Shown: positions 23,661-36,180 of the stretch, in pieces
Layout: each line of letters begins with the position of its first letter
Position numbering within the stretch: the stretch's first letter is position 1
Origin: Apis mellifera
Lineage: Eukaryota; Arthropoda; Insecta; Hymenoptera; Apidae
Reading direction: 5' to 3'
DNA: 64,000 nt
Assembly: GCF_003254395.2 (NCBI RefSeq)
Contig: NC_037650.1
Span: 1,798,001-1,862,000, forward strand
Position numbers and translations under genes: made by a program
The notes under the pieces: generated by a model
Database searches by the model: none
Seen by the model: the letters and a program-made list of their open reading frames with translations, nothing else
Told to the model about the DNA's origin: nothing

Positions 23661-24729
23661 ACACGCATTTTTATTTTTAATTAGAAATGCAATCTCTTAT
23701 CTGACTTTTCAATTGGAAATAGTTATTTTATTTGTACAATAGAATTCCTTTTTTCACGATTTTGAATATTCAAGGAAAATCTTCCGTAACATGTGATATC
23801 AAAAGATTAAACATGTTGTTTTCAAGAGTGATCAAAAATGAGAATAGATAATCATAGCGAAAGATTTTCTTTTCTCTGTTGTTTCATCAGAGATTTCAGC
23901 AGTGAATGATATGTGTGACCAATATTGACAAATAGCACACTAAAAATAAAAACTGCGTATAATAAACATTTCTCTTTTAGTTTGACCAATCAGAACCGTA
24001 ATAAATAATACATAAAATTGGCATATATATGTATATATTTTAAATATAATAAATTATTATAATAATTTTTATTTTAAATATAATAAATATATATATTTAA
24101 TATATATTTTATATATTTTTAAACAATTAACTTCAATAACAAAACCAGCAATCTTCTTATTCATTAAATTATTGTAATTGTTTTGAATTTTTTTTTTTTT
24201 AATTCCATTTTTGTTCCTTTATATATTTGATGATTTTTACTAGAGCTATAAAAAGTTTTGATGTATTGATAATAAATTTAAAGAATATAATAGCACAAAA
24301 GCATAAACTATCTTTTAAAATTTTATTATTATCTATTAAATTTTTTATTTATTATTTATTCAATTATTGAGTCTTTAGTAAATGTAAACAATTGACAAAA
24401 AAAGTTTTGATCAATTTATATAAAAGAATTTATTTTATTTATATTTATACAATATTTTGAAATCAAAGTTATTTTCTATTATTTGAGATTTATATAATTT
24501 GCAAATCTTACACGTTTGCTATTCCTACATTTTAAGAAATTCTAAATTTATTAAATTTAATAACTATAGTCTTTTAATTCTTTCCTATTTTTTGGATAGA
24601 AATATTTTAGATAAAAATAAATATAATATGAAATAATAATTAGAATAAATATTCTAGTTATATTTAACAAATGAAATATATATTTTGAAATAAAAAATTT
24701 TAATTTTTCTTTATTTTAATTCATTTCAG

Positions 24730-24798
24730 AATTCCTTACATTCTAATGGAAATAATTTCCCAAAAATATGGAATCATTCGTAACTGGAAATTCTTGAG
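24730..24798 (+). CDS. Candidate coding exon, unknown protein
   Basis: A 69-base segment sits between a textbook acceptor (pyrimidine-rich TTTTTCTTTATTTTAATTC then ATTTCAG) and a donor (TTGAG|GTAATT). Only one frame is open across it: IPYILMEIISQKYGIIRNWK then FL, ending in a split Arg codon (AG|A). That frame continues without disruption in the segment at 26061, where it ends at a stop codon. The exon is less AT-rich than its neighbours. Translation could start at the internal ATG (24746-24748), giving a 32-residue product with the next exon, or come from an unseen upstream exon, since the first base completes a split codon. I do not recognise the protein. An untranslated exon of a long noncoding RNA remains possible. 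Confidence 0.4.
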
Positions 24799-26060
24799 GT
24801 AATTTCAAATATTATTTTATTTATTTTCCTTTGCAAAAATTTCTATCTTTGTTTCAAAAAAGTGAATAAAAAAAACTTCGTGCTTTTAATATCTTTTGTC
24901 TATCCTATTCTGCATCTTTCTATGCAATTCGACGAAAAAAGTCAAATTGCTTGATTTTTTACTTTTTTTGAAGATAAAATTTTTGTGGATAGAAACCATC
25001 TAAAAAATTATCAATTGAATCAAAAATCTGTAATTCTAAAATTACATAATCAGCTAATTAAAATTACTTATCTGAACTTGAAAATTCTAAAATGGATTTT
25101 TCTCAAAAATAGCAAAGTTATCGACTATACAAATTTGGCGTGGCACTTATGATATATAACTTTCAACAACATCTATTATATCTGGCATAATAAATATTCT
25201 AAATATTATTTTTCATCACATATTTAAAATTGTATTGAATACAATATCCATTATATATTTTGAATATTTAAATATTATACATATTTAATATATTATATTT
25301 GCTATTATTTATTTTTATTCTATTATTCATATTCTCCTTGTCGTATGATAAGTTTTATAAACTTCAATAACATTTCTTAAACTGAAGATTTTACATAAAT
25401 AATTTGTTATTTCTTGTAATTAATTGTTTTTTAAAATACTAATATAATAAATAATACTAATAATACTAATATAATATAATAAATAATACTAATGTAATAC
25501 TAATATAATAAATAACTAATATAATAAGTTATATATTCTATTTAAAAAATTAAAATTGACCTTCACACAATTTTTTATATATAACTTTTATATATAAAAG
25601 AATTATTAATAATAAAATTTTGTTTGAAACATAAGTTTTCATATCATTCATATTTTTCGAAATATTTGAGCTATTTAAAATTATCAGATTATTTTTTTTA
25701 AAACTTCGAAAAGCATTAAAAATATTTAAATGAAAAATTTTTTAATTCAAAAAGATTTTTAACTTATTCTTTTATTTAAAACTAATAGTTTCTATCAGCA
25801 AAAAATTTAAAATTAAGATGAGAACAAGTTATAAATAATAGTGATAAATATATTTAATATTAAAGATAAATATAATTTTAATTTTATAAAAAGAAAAAAT
25901 TTCACATTTCTCATATAATTCAATATTTCTGATTAAAATCATAAAAATGAAAAGCTATTTTTATGCAAGAATCGAATTATTCAAGCTATTTATGTATTAT
26001 ATTTTAAATTATTTTATATTTTATTTGTATTAATATGTTTTACTTATATTTCATTTTCAG
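24799..26060 (+). other. Candidate intron with embedded dispersed repeat
   Basis: If the two flanking exons are real, this 1262-base GT...AG interval is their intron. It contains the second copy of the dispersed repeat described at 18420 (25340-25600) and (TAATA)-type low-complexity runs. Confidence 0.35.
25340..25600. repeat. Dispersed repeat, copy 2 of a pair
   Basis: Similar to 18420-18640 in ordered words around TTAAACTGAAGATTTTACAT and a later AAAAAATTAAAATTGAC block, but expanded in the middle by ATAATACTAATA-type repeats. Confidence 0.5.
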
Positions 26061-26106
26061 ATATCATAATTGGCAATTCATAAAGCCAAAAAAAGAAGAT
26101 CGCTAA
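26061..26106 (+). CDS. Candidate terminal coding exon, unknown protein
   Basis: Preceded by a good acceptor (TTTTACTTATATTTCATTTTCAG). Joining its first base to the AG left over from 24798 restores an Arg codon and gives RYHNWQFIKPKKEDR followed by TAA at 26104-26106. The phase match, the two good acceptors and the good donor are the main evidence. An AT-rich 3' region follows, with AATAAA hexamers near 26268 that could serve for polyadenylation. The basic, Trp-containing C-terminus is not one I can assign. Confidence 0.4.
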
Positions 26107-26990
26107 CACCATGAAAGTGACTAGAAAAGGAAACATATAGAACATTTTCATGTATTTATTTTGTAATTTATTTTATTTATTTATTTACTTTGTAAATTAT
26201 TTTCTTTCTAAATTGACAATGATATGAATATGGGACATTTAACGTGGGTAAATTAGTTATTGATAATAAATAAATAATAATTATTTTATTTAAACAAAAA
26301 ATTGATTTATTTACAAATTTTCAATTTTTTATTTAAATAAGTTATTATTAAGTTATATTAGAAACGATGTGATGATCAATAATTAATTTATCGACAACAA
26401 AATTCACTATCTGTATTTGATATGGTAAAGTAAAAATTATTTTTATGTTTAATATATATATATATATGTATATATAATATATATATAGTATATATATAAT
26501 GATATTATATATATCTAATGTGTCTAAATCTAAATCCGATTTACAAAATGCTACAAAATTAAGTAGGCATTAAATTTGAAAAAGAAAGATTTTAGTAGAA
26601 TTTTAATGGATAACATTAAAAATCTTTTCTATAATAATATTTTATGCAATTTTCACAACATAAGAATGTATAAACTATTTTTTATCAAAAAAAGAAAAAA
26701 AATATATATATATAGATATATATATAGTTCTGGCAACTTTTTCCATATTGAATATCAAATGATTAATTTACCAATGACTGTGAACAACATAACATAGTAA
26801 ACATTTTCAATCTTATTATTTCTATCTTTTTTACTTTATCCAAATTCTATTTAAATATAAATTATATTACAATAATAACCCGGATAAATTCATTACTATA
26901 GTTGTATTTTCTTAATTTATTATACAAAATCCGTTATGCCAATTAGAGTTGCTGAATGAAAACAATATATTATTTTTTTTATTAAATATG
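26107..26990. other. AT-rich DNA downstream of the candidate gene
   Basis: Probable 3' UTR for the first ~170 bases if the gene is real, then low-complexity DNA including a TA-rich microsatellite at 26453-26500. The plus ORF at 26576-26797 is AT-driven, with no recognisable motif. Confidence 0.35.
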
Positions 26991-26999
26991 GCATTTCTC

Positions 27000-27110
27000 T
27001 GTTGCGAATTTCCGCGTGAAAAGAATACATAGCATCATATTATCTCTATTATTTTTGCACTAGCTCATCTCACATGACTAGTTGCTGCTCTACTTTCAAT
27101 CAAAACCAAG
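27000..27110 (+). repeat. Copy of the dispersed foldback family (left half)
   Basis: Carries GAATTTCCGCGTGAAAAGAA, TACATAGCATCATATTATCT, CATCTCACATGAC and TCAAAACCAAG in the family order. The TGACGTCA palindrome is mutated here. The right half is unclear. Confidence 0.55.
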
Positions 27111-27404
27111 TATTATATCATATAATATGATATAATATGCTTAATAAGCATATATTTATAATAAGCATATCATATATTTAATATAGCAATATGGTTATGA
27201 AAATAATGTGACTCTGACATATAATCTCTTTTTACTAAAATTAGCCACAGAAGAAATAAATCAACATACAATTCTAGATGGAAACTAGACAATTCGCGAT
27301 TCGCGATTCTACTAAGCAATTCTATGAAGTAAAGGAGAAGAAAAAATTAAGAAATATATTATTACGTATACGTATTATTATGTACACGTATATTATTTAG
27401 TCAT

Positions 27405-27475
27405 GCGAAGCAAATTGTAAGAGAATATCGAATAGTTAATAATGAAAAAATTCAAATAGTAGGAGAGGAAATTGT
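27405..27475. repeat. Short dispersed repeat (1 of 3)
   Basis: Contains AGAATATCGAATAGTTAATA, also present with small changes at 28180 and 52760. Flanking similarity is limited; probably a piece of a decayed element. Confidence 0.5.
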
Positions 27476-27479
27476 TTGG

Positions 27480-28155
27480 GTTTGAAATATATTAAATCTG
27501 GATAACTCGCAACTCTTCTGAAGTCTTCCCATTACATTCCTTGAAGTATTGAAGAAGAATAGAAAAAAAAATTAGAAATCCATATAATTGTACAGATATA
27601 TATTTACAGTTGTATAAAATGGATAATTGGAGATTCACTATGTACGATTTCTCTTCCTATCCTTAATTTGTTCTATTATAATTCTTGCAGGATTAGAGGG
27701 AATACAAGTTATTATATATATATATATATTAATTATATATTCATAATCATATAAAGCAAAGCAATATTAAATAAAACAATATTTTGCAAAAATTTTTTCT
27801 ATGGTTTTCTTAACGAGTTATTAACAAAAATACTAGATAATCAATCTAGTCGAGCGATGATAGTTAGCATTAACTACATTTCGTCGATCAAACATGAATT
27901 TAGTCTAAACAATACATCTCGAAATTAAATATTATATTTATTTATTCATTGTTCATGATATAATTTGATATAATTTTTTATCGATAAAGAAAATATGTTA
28001 TATTCAAAATATATTTTTTTCGAGATATGTTTCTTAAATTTGTTTATAGCTTAATTGATATTCGAGAAATGATTAGATATCGTGAGAATTGTGATTCTTT
28101 TATTTTATTTTCTCTTTTAAAAAACTCTTTTAAAAAATTTGCGAATTGCTAGTTA
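27480..28155. other. Unassigned AT-rich DNA
   Basis: No gene recognised; includes a short (TA)n run near 27715. Confidence 0.4.
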
Positions 28156-28164
28156 CATAGCCTT

Positions 28165-28260
28165 AATATAAGACAAAGCGAGGAGAATATGGAATAGTTA
28201 ATAATGAGGAAATTGATATATTAATATAATATTAATGTACGAAGTTATAAAACGACGATG
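28165..28260. repeat. Short dispersed repeat (2 of 3)
   Basis: Contains GAGAATATGGAATAGTTAAT and an adjacent GAGGAAATTGA block like the copy at 27.4 kb. The third copy is at about 52755. Confidence 0.5.
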
Positions 28261-28979
28261 GGGAAGAAGTTATCCAAATTTGGTTTATATATATCGGTTT
28301 ATATATATTTTATATATGGTTTATATATATTTGGTTTATATATTGTTGAAAAAATCGTTTATAATCATCCATCATATTGCGAGCTTTCACTCTATGAGTG
28401 AGCTTTAAAGAAAGATGCAAAAAAAGATATTCTTTTCTTAATATTCAAATTTAGATCGCAATATAGAGAAAATTGATATTTAAATTGATATTTAAATTGA
28501 TCAAATAAAATAAATAATTATGAAAAAAAATATAGAAATTAAAAAATGATATAAATGTAGAGAAGAATAAATATATATATAGTGTACTTTTCGATAGCAA
28601 TTTCTTATAAAAAGTAATTTAAAAAAGTAACAAGAATATAAGAAAAAAGCTTTCTAATATTAAGATAATATTAATGATGATTGCTCGAAGAAAGCAATCG
28701 CACACATTTTATTTTAACGTTTATGTTGGTGTAATTTTTTTTTTTTTTTTTAACGAAAGAAGAAATTATTCAATGCATTATATTTTACTCTATGCAATAA
28801 AATGCAGGCATTCTTAAGTTTCATCTTTCAAGTTTTATCAAAATCATTTGTTGATTCAATGTAATTGAAATTTATTAATTAATTAAAATAGCAAATTTAA
28901 ATGATTTTGACTAGAAATTATTGTATTTTTATTTAATAAAAAATACATTAACTTTTATTCATGTAAATAAATTATTTAT

Positions 28980-31320
28980 AATTTTGAAGATTTTCAAATA
29001 AGAAAATTTTTGCAAAAATCTCAATAATTTGAAGAATATCCGTTCGTAATTCTAATCCAAACAAGTGTACTGTTTCTAATTTATATTTATTTTTCCAAAT
29101 TTATTATTGAATTCACTAAAAATTAATTGCATTTTTTTTTTCAATAGATAAACACATATACTTGAAATGTTACTAATTTTATTTTAAATCATAAATACAT
29201 AATGTAATAACTGACAAGATTCAAATTGTCTATATTACAATAATATTCAAATATTCGTTTTTTATGATAAGAAGTTTATTATGAAATTGAAAATAAACAA
29301 GAATATTGTTTCAAGAATTGATCAAGATCGATTAATCATCACATGTATTAAATATTAGATTTAAAATTTAAAACGTGATAAAAATATAAGACTTCTAAAT
29401 TATTTAAAAATATATAAAATCAAATTTTGACAAAATGAAATGTAAATTTGCAATAATGTAATTGTAAGCATGAAGAAATGTTCTTTCCGCTATATATTGC
29501 TTATTATACAAATTGCATGAAATAGATTATATTTCAAATTATTAATTTTTGAAACTCTCAATAATCTATTTGATAATTTCAACAACAAATATAGCTCGTG
29601 TAATTCTATTCCAAACAAGTGCATCATCTCTAATTTATATTTATTCCAAATTCATTATTGGATTAATCAAAATGTAATTACATTTTTTGCTGATCATTCA
29701 TGTTTGATTATACAGTAATAATATTTAAGAATTCGTTTTTACGATTAAGAGACTGAAAATTGAAAATAAGAAAGAATATTGTTGTTTCAAGGATTAAATT
29801 CAAAATCAATTAATTATTATACATAGAATATTTTGAAATTTACAGGACAGATTTAGATTATGATTTAAAATGTGATAAAAATATGATACAAGCAACTCAT
29901 AAATTATTACAAATACATATAAAATATTTTTACAAAATGAAATGAAATTTTGCAATATATATACAGGAAATGTTTTTTTTTTACTGTATAATAAAAAATT
30001 AATCATAATTATAATTTATATTATGATAAAAATAATTTACAAATCATCTGAAAAATATATAAAATTAAAATAAAAGCTAGGAACGAAAAAATATTTGAAA
30101 AAATATTTCTTCCATTACATATTTCCTAAAAATTGCATGAAAACTATATTGCATACTGCTAATTTTTGTGAAATCTTCATAATTCTGTTTAATAATTTGA
30201 AATATAAATTTATAATGTGAAATAAAATATAAATTTATAATGTGAATAGAAAAAAAAATATTAAGAGAAATGTTTTTTCCGCTATATATATTACTTATTG
30301 TATAAATTACATGAAAATTACAATTTTATTTTAAATCACAAATTAACAATGTAATCTGACAATTGATGGTTCAAGTTTTGTTTATATAACAATGATATTC
30401 AAATATTCATTTTTATGATAAAAGACTTGTTAATTGAAAACAACCGAGAATATTGTTGTTTCAAGAATTAAAATCGAAATCAATCATCAAATATATTAGA
30501 TGATATTAAATATTTTGAAATTCAGAACATGATAAAAATAAAAACAAATTATCTGAAAAAAATTAAATAATTTTGACAAAATGAAATATAAGTTTACAAT
30601 GCATTTTTTCATTTTATATATTAATTACAAATTGCATAAAAAGTATTATATTAATTTTTGTAAAAATTTTAATAATCTCTTTGATAAATATATATACTCA
30701 AATAATTCTATTTTAACTAAGAGTATCATTTTTTATTTATGTCTGTTTCAAATTCATTATTGACCAAATAGTAAATTGCTATAATTCATTTTTTAAATCA
30801 TAAATTCATTATATATTCTGATAATTAATTGTTCAAGATTTATTTATGCAGCAAATGCTGATATTCAGTTGATCATATTTTTTAAGATGAGAGATTTATT
30901 TATTTGGAAACAATCAAATCATTCATTGTTTCAAATCAAAATATCAAATATTAAAGAATTCTTACAAGTCTTTTACAAAATTGCAGCCCATGACAAAAGT
31001 ATAAGTAATATAAGTATGGCAAAAAAAAAAAAAGAATTACTATTCAAAACTTTATTTTGAAATGAGAAAAGAAATTTATTTATTTTTTTATTTGATTGTT
31101 TATATTTATTTAAAAATGTTAAGAACAATTTATATTTATTTCCAAATTAATAATCCTTGATTATTTTCGTATATCTTTTTATGGAATTTAAATACAATAT
31201 GGTACAATATATAAAAATAAGAATCAAAAGCAATTTACAAATTATTTGAAAAGCATATAAAAACGTATTAATAATTTTGGTAAGTTGCGATATAAGTTTG
31301 CAATATAAATATATAATATA
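28980..31320. repeat. Degenerate tandem array of ~470-bp units, four to five copies
   Basis: Several anchor words recur in fixed order. A CGTTTTTATGATAA..GAAAAT..AGAATATTGTTTCAAG block is found near 29258, 29733, 30409 and 30874. An ACAAAATGAAAT.TAA.TTTGCAAT block is found near 29433, 29932, 30572 and 31275. A TTCTA.TCCAAACAAGTG block is found near 29055 and 29610. Spacing is about 470 bp, with one longer interval (about 675 bp) holding a partial extra unit. Copies differ by many substitutions and indels, so the array is old. ORFs in it are not conserved between units. Confidence 0.7.
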
Positions 31321-31324
31321 GGCG

Positions 31325-31455
31325 TTTCTGCTACGTTAAATAAAAGCATATCATAATAAGCCAAAACCAAGCGCGTCACGGGACAAGCGTGCCTAATGTG
31401 ACGAGAGTGGGGATAAATGTGACGTCACGTATTTTCTTCCTATAGAAATTCATTG
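31325..31455 (-). repeat. Copy of the dispersed foldback family, with intact TGACGTCA
   Basis: On the minus strand it reads GAATTTCTATAGGAAGAAAA, TACGTGACGTCACATTTATC, then CCCGTGACGCGCTTGGTTTT and a GGCTTATTATG block, all in the order of the other copies. It carries a perfect TGACGTCA at 31420-31427 and is among the GC-richest spots of the window. It abuts the end of the 470-bp array. Confidence 0.7.
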
Positions 31456-33570
31456 CAAAGAAATTTTTAATAATAGAAGAATAGTAGCTCATTCGACAAC
31501 TCTGTAACCAATTACATGTGTAAATTTATATTAGATATATTAGATACATTTATATTAGATCTAAAATAATGATGGCTTTCCCCACTCACATTTTAAAAAA
31601 AGGGTGGATTCTATATTATTGTATATTTATATTCATATTAACACGGATAAAGATAAGAAAATATAAAATATTAGAGAATCGATATACTGATAGTAAGAAT
31701 CGCAAAGCAATAATGGAACATATCATACAAGCTTGATTTATATAAATAGCCGGAATTCTAAATTGAAATATAATTCTGTATTATTATTATTATATAAAAA
31801 TACGCGAATATGCCATGCTTTGTCAAAACAATTCTAATTAATCTTTTCTACAACGGAAACATTCCATAACATTCTATAATTATAACTCTATAACAAATAT
31901 TTTTTAATTAAAATTAATTTGTTATAATTAAAAAGTATAATTAATAAGTATATTTAATTGGTTTTCAATAATTTCTTTTAGTTTAAAAACTTCGTTTTAC
32001 TAACATTACGACAATCAATAAATGCAATCATGCAATTTTGATATAATGTAGAATAAAATGTATTTCAATTCTTAAAATGCATGATATCAGAAATCTCTCA
32101 ATTTAACTATCAAGAAAAATATGATATCCTTTGTTTCTATATACGTACATAAACTATAATTAAACAATATCGAATAATATTTAAATATATTAATTATATT
32201 AATTATATATATTAATTATATATATTAATTATAATATAAAACAGTTGAATTGACTATACATAGCTAAATTTGTTTGTTAAAAATTTATTTATTGAAAATG
32301 AATGTGTAATTTATTAAATAGAATATTGTAATTTATTAAATAATGATTGTCAAAATTCATTCAATAATTATTATTAATTTTTAACACAAGATACAATGTA
32401 ATTGGATCAACAGCTGAAATACTCTCTACTTATAAGAGTTATAAAAATTCAAAATTTATAAAAATAATGTTACATTATGTATTTATATATTTTTTATGAA
32501 AAACAAATATATACATATATTTATAATAATATATGTTATATTCAATATTCAATACAATATTCATACAATATTCAATCAGATGAAGAATAACTTATAAAAA
32601 TATGTTTAAATAGTTTTAAAAATAATTGTAAATCATTGCATTAAATATTTAGAAAGTTACACAGAAACTTCCTGAATATAAGATTCAGCTTCGATTTTTG
32701 ATCCATGCAATCCCACAAATTAACTTTTTTTCTCCTATACAATATTATTAATAGTAATAATTTCAAAATTCTTTAATGTTTATTAACATTTTGATACAAA
32801 ATTTATCCGGAAAACTCTTGGAATAATGTTTTTTTTAAAGATATTAATCGAATTTTTAAATTGATAACATATAAAACAGTTACATTCACGCTTTAGTAGT
32901 TTGCTATATGATTGTGTTTCGTTTTATCTATAGTTAATATCATATATTTTATTGCAAAAAAATTTTTAATTTCATAATTAAACAATATGTTCTAAATCTA
33001 TCTAAATTTTGCTTTGAAACAATTCATGATCAATTCATTCAATTCATGGAAACAAGTTCAAAAATAAGAAAAAAAAAATTCGGATAATATGAAAAATAGA
33101 GTTGTGCTTAATAGCTAAAAGATTGAATGTAAAGATCATTTAAAATCCTATTATTACTAATATATTTTGTAAATTAAAATCTCCGCGTTAGAAAATAATA
33201 GTGGAGTTTCGTGGTTAAATACTCTTCGACAAGATTCGATAAGGGAAAACATCTGTTTAGATATTTATAGGATATCAAATCTCCATTTTAGTGGATAACG
33301 TAGAAATTATTGAAAGAATATATATATAACAAAAAATAAATTCAATACGATATTATATATGCATTATAATATTATCTATAAAATTATTATATCGTGAAAT
33401 TCCAAGATAAAGTTCAAGAATGTCGCCCAACTTTGTCAACTACTAATTGTCATGCAGCAGTACTTATCGAAGAAAAATAAAAATCATGTAAGAAATAATT
33501 GAAATGATAATTTAAAGTTTTCATCGCATTCTTCTCTTCTAAAAGATCTAACATTGCTTTATTTCAATCA
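31456..33570. other. Unassigned AT-rich DNA
   Basis: No gene recognised. A small run of ATTAATTATATAT repeats lies at 32180-32240. Confidence 0.4.
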
Positions 33571-33574
33571 TTAC

Positions 33575-35540
33575 AAGGAAAAAATTTAATAATAATAATG
33601 TGGCGTTCAATTTTTTTATGTAAAACTTCATTTAATTAAAAGATTTTAATCTTTTTTTAATTAAAAGATAATAATTTTTATTAAAATAATAATAAACAAT
33701 TAATAAAAAAAAAATTTAATAATGTGGTGTTTAATTTTTTTATGTAAAACTTCTTTTAATTAAAAGATAATTTTTTTTGAAATGATATTAAACAATTAAT
33801 AAAGAAAAAAATTTAATAATGTGGTGTTTAATTTTTTTATGTAAAACTTTTTTTAATCAAAAGACAAAAATTTTTATTCGAATGATAAACATCTGTTATT
33901 ACAAGGAAAAAATTTAATAATAATAATGTGGTGTTTAATTTTTTTATGTAGAACTTTTTTGAATTAAAAAATAATTTTTATTAAAATAATATTAAACAAT
34001 TAATAAAGAAAAAATTTATTAATGTGGTGTTTAATTTTTTTATGTAAAACTTTTTTTAATTAAAAGATAATTTTTATTAAAATAATAATAAACAATTAAT
34101 AAAGAAAAAATTTAATAATGTGGTGTTTAATTTTTTTATGTAAAACTTCTTTTAATCAAAAGACAAAAATTTTTATTCGAATGATAAACATTTGTTATTA
34201 CAAGGAAAAAATTTAATAATAATAATGTGGTGTTTAATTTTTTTATGTAGAACGTCTTTGAATTAAAAAATAATTTTTATTAAAATAATATGAAACAATT
34301 AATAAAGAAAAAATTTAATAATGTGATGTTCAATTTTTTTATGTAAAACTTTTTTTAATTGAAAGACAATTGTTATTCGAATGATAAAGAATTATAAAGA
34401 AAAAATTTAATAATAATAATATGGTGTTCAATTTTTTTATGTAAAACTTTTTTTAATTAATTATTTTTATTAAAAAATAATTAAAAAAATTAATTAAAAA
34501 ATGATATTAAACAATAAAAAAAATTTAATGTGGTGTTTAATTTTTTTATGTAAAATTTCTTTTAATTAAAAAAGAAAAATTTTTAAATGTATTAAACCAT
34601 TACATTACAAGGAAAAAATTTAGTAATAATGTAGTATTTAATTTTTTTATGTAAAACTTTTTTCAATCATAGATAAAAACTTTCATTCAAATAATATTAA
34701 ATAATTATATTACATGAAAAAAATAAAGAAATTAATAATAATATAGTGTTTAATATTTTTATGTAAAATTTCTTTTAATCAAAAGACAATTTTTATTCGA
34801 ATGATAAAGAATTATAAAGAAAAAATTTAATAATAATAATATGGTGTTTAATTTTTTTATGTAGAACTTCTTTTAATTAATAATTTTTATTAAAAAATAA
34901 TTAAAAAATTTAATTAAAAAATAATATTAAACAATTAATAAAGAAAAAATTTAATAATGTGATATTTAATTTTTTTATGTAAATCTTTTAATCAAAAGAC
35001 AAAAACTTTTATTCGAATGATAAACAATTACAAGGAAAAAATTTAATAATGATAATATGGTGTTTAATTTTTTTATGTAGAACTTCTTTTAATTAAAAAA
35101 TAATAATTTTTATTCAAATATTAAACAATTAATAAAAAAAATTTAATGTAGTGTTTAATTTTTTTATGTAAAATTTTTTTTAATTAAAAAAAGAAAATTT
35201 TTTAAATGTATTAAACATTACAAGAAAAAAATTTAATAATAATGTAGTATTTAATTTTTTCATGTAAAACTTTTTTCAATCACAGATAAAAACTTTCATT
35301 CAAATAACATTAAATAATTATATTACATAAAAAAAAATAAAGAATTTAATAATAATATAGTGTTTAATTTTTTTATGTAAAATTTCTTTTAATCAAAAGA
35401 CAAAAACTTTTATTTAAATGATTATTTAAACCATTATATCACAGGAAAAAAATTTAAAAATAATATAGTACTATAGTAATTTTTTCGTATAAAAGTTTTT
35501 TTAATCAAAAAACAAAAAGTTTTATTCAAATGAAATTAAA
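33575..35540. repeat. Satellite array, ~104-bp unit, about 19 copies
   Basis: The core AAAAAATTTAATAATGTGGTG then TTTAATTTTTTTATGTAAAA and a TTTTAATTAAAAGA...TTTTTATT block recurs about 19 times, at 33611, 33742, 33838, 33950, 34042, 34138, 34245 and onward to about 35490. Longer-range periodicities overlay it: a ~299-bp repeat (ACAAGGAAAAAATTT at 33901 and 34200), a ~420-bp repeat (34389 and 34809) and a ~620-bp repeat (34600 and 35220). Blocks of several units were therefore duplicated together. No coding content. Confidence 0.9.
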
Positions 35541-35544
35541 TAAT

Positions 35545-36180
35545 TACAAAACATTTTTCATTGAAATCGGAAATTGTTATAAATAATAATAGGAGTAATA
35601 AAAAGGAGAATTATAATTGATTATGATAATGAGAATTGATTGATAATGAGAATCGGAAAACCAGTTAAAGATTAAACCAATTAAACTCTTGGAAGGAAAA
35701 AATCATAGCACAAAATAAGAAAAGAGAAAAAAGAAAAACAAAAAATGAATGAAAAAAGAAGGGAAAATACAAAAGATAAGATTAGATTAAAATAAAAAAA
35801 AAAATAACGATAAAAACAATTATATTTTAAAAAATGAAGAGAGAAATTAACAAAAAAAAATATTTTGCTTTAGTTACTTTATAATAAAAAAAGAATACTT
35901 TATAATAAGAAGAAAATAAAAATGGTATCAAAAAGGATTTGATTAAAAACAAACAATATAAAAAAAAATATAGAAGAAAAATTAAGTTAATGTACATGAA
36001 AATATATTTTTGCCTATTTAAACATCTATCTCTCCTTATTTTCACAATTTTTGAAAATCTTGTAATCATGTACAAGCATATTCAATTAAATATCAAATAT
36101 CGAATATTAATATCTCATACTTCTCTAATTCTCATAATTCTTCTCCTCCGCTCATTTATAAATTATTAATGCTAAAATTA
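35545..36180. other. A-rich flank of the satellite
   Basis: Purine-rich (GAAAA-type) DNA at 35680-35960, then AT-rich sequence. Overlapping ORFs on both strands (35827-36169) are low-complexity Phe/Ile/Lys runs and are not called. Confidence 0.4.

Noticed and set aside
35827..36169. Overlapping ORFs on both strands beside the satellite
   Set aside because: Low-complexity Phe/Ile/Lys translations of A- and T-rich DNA without motifs.
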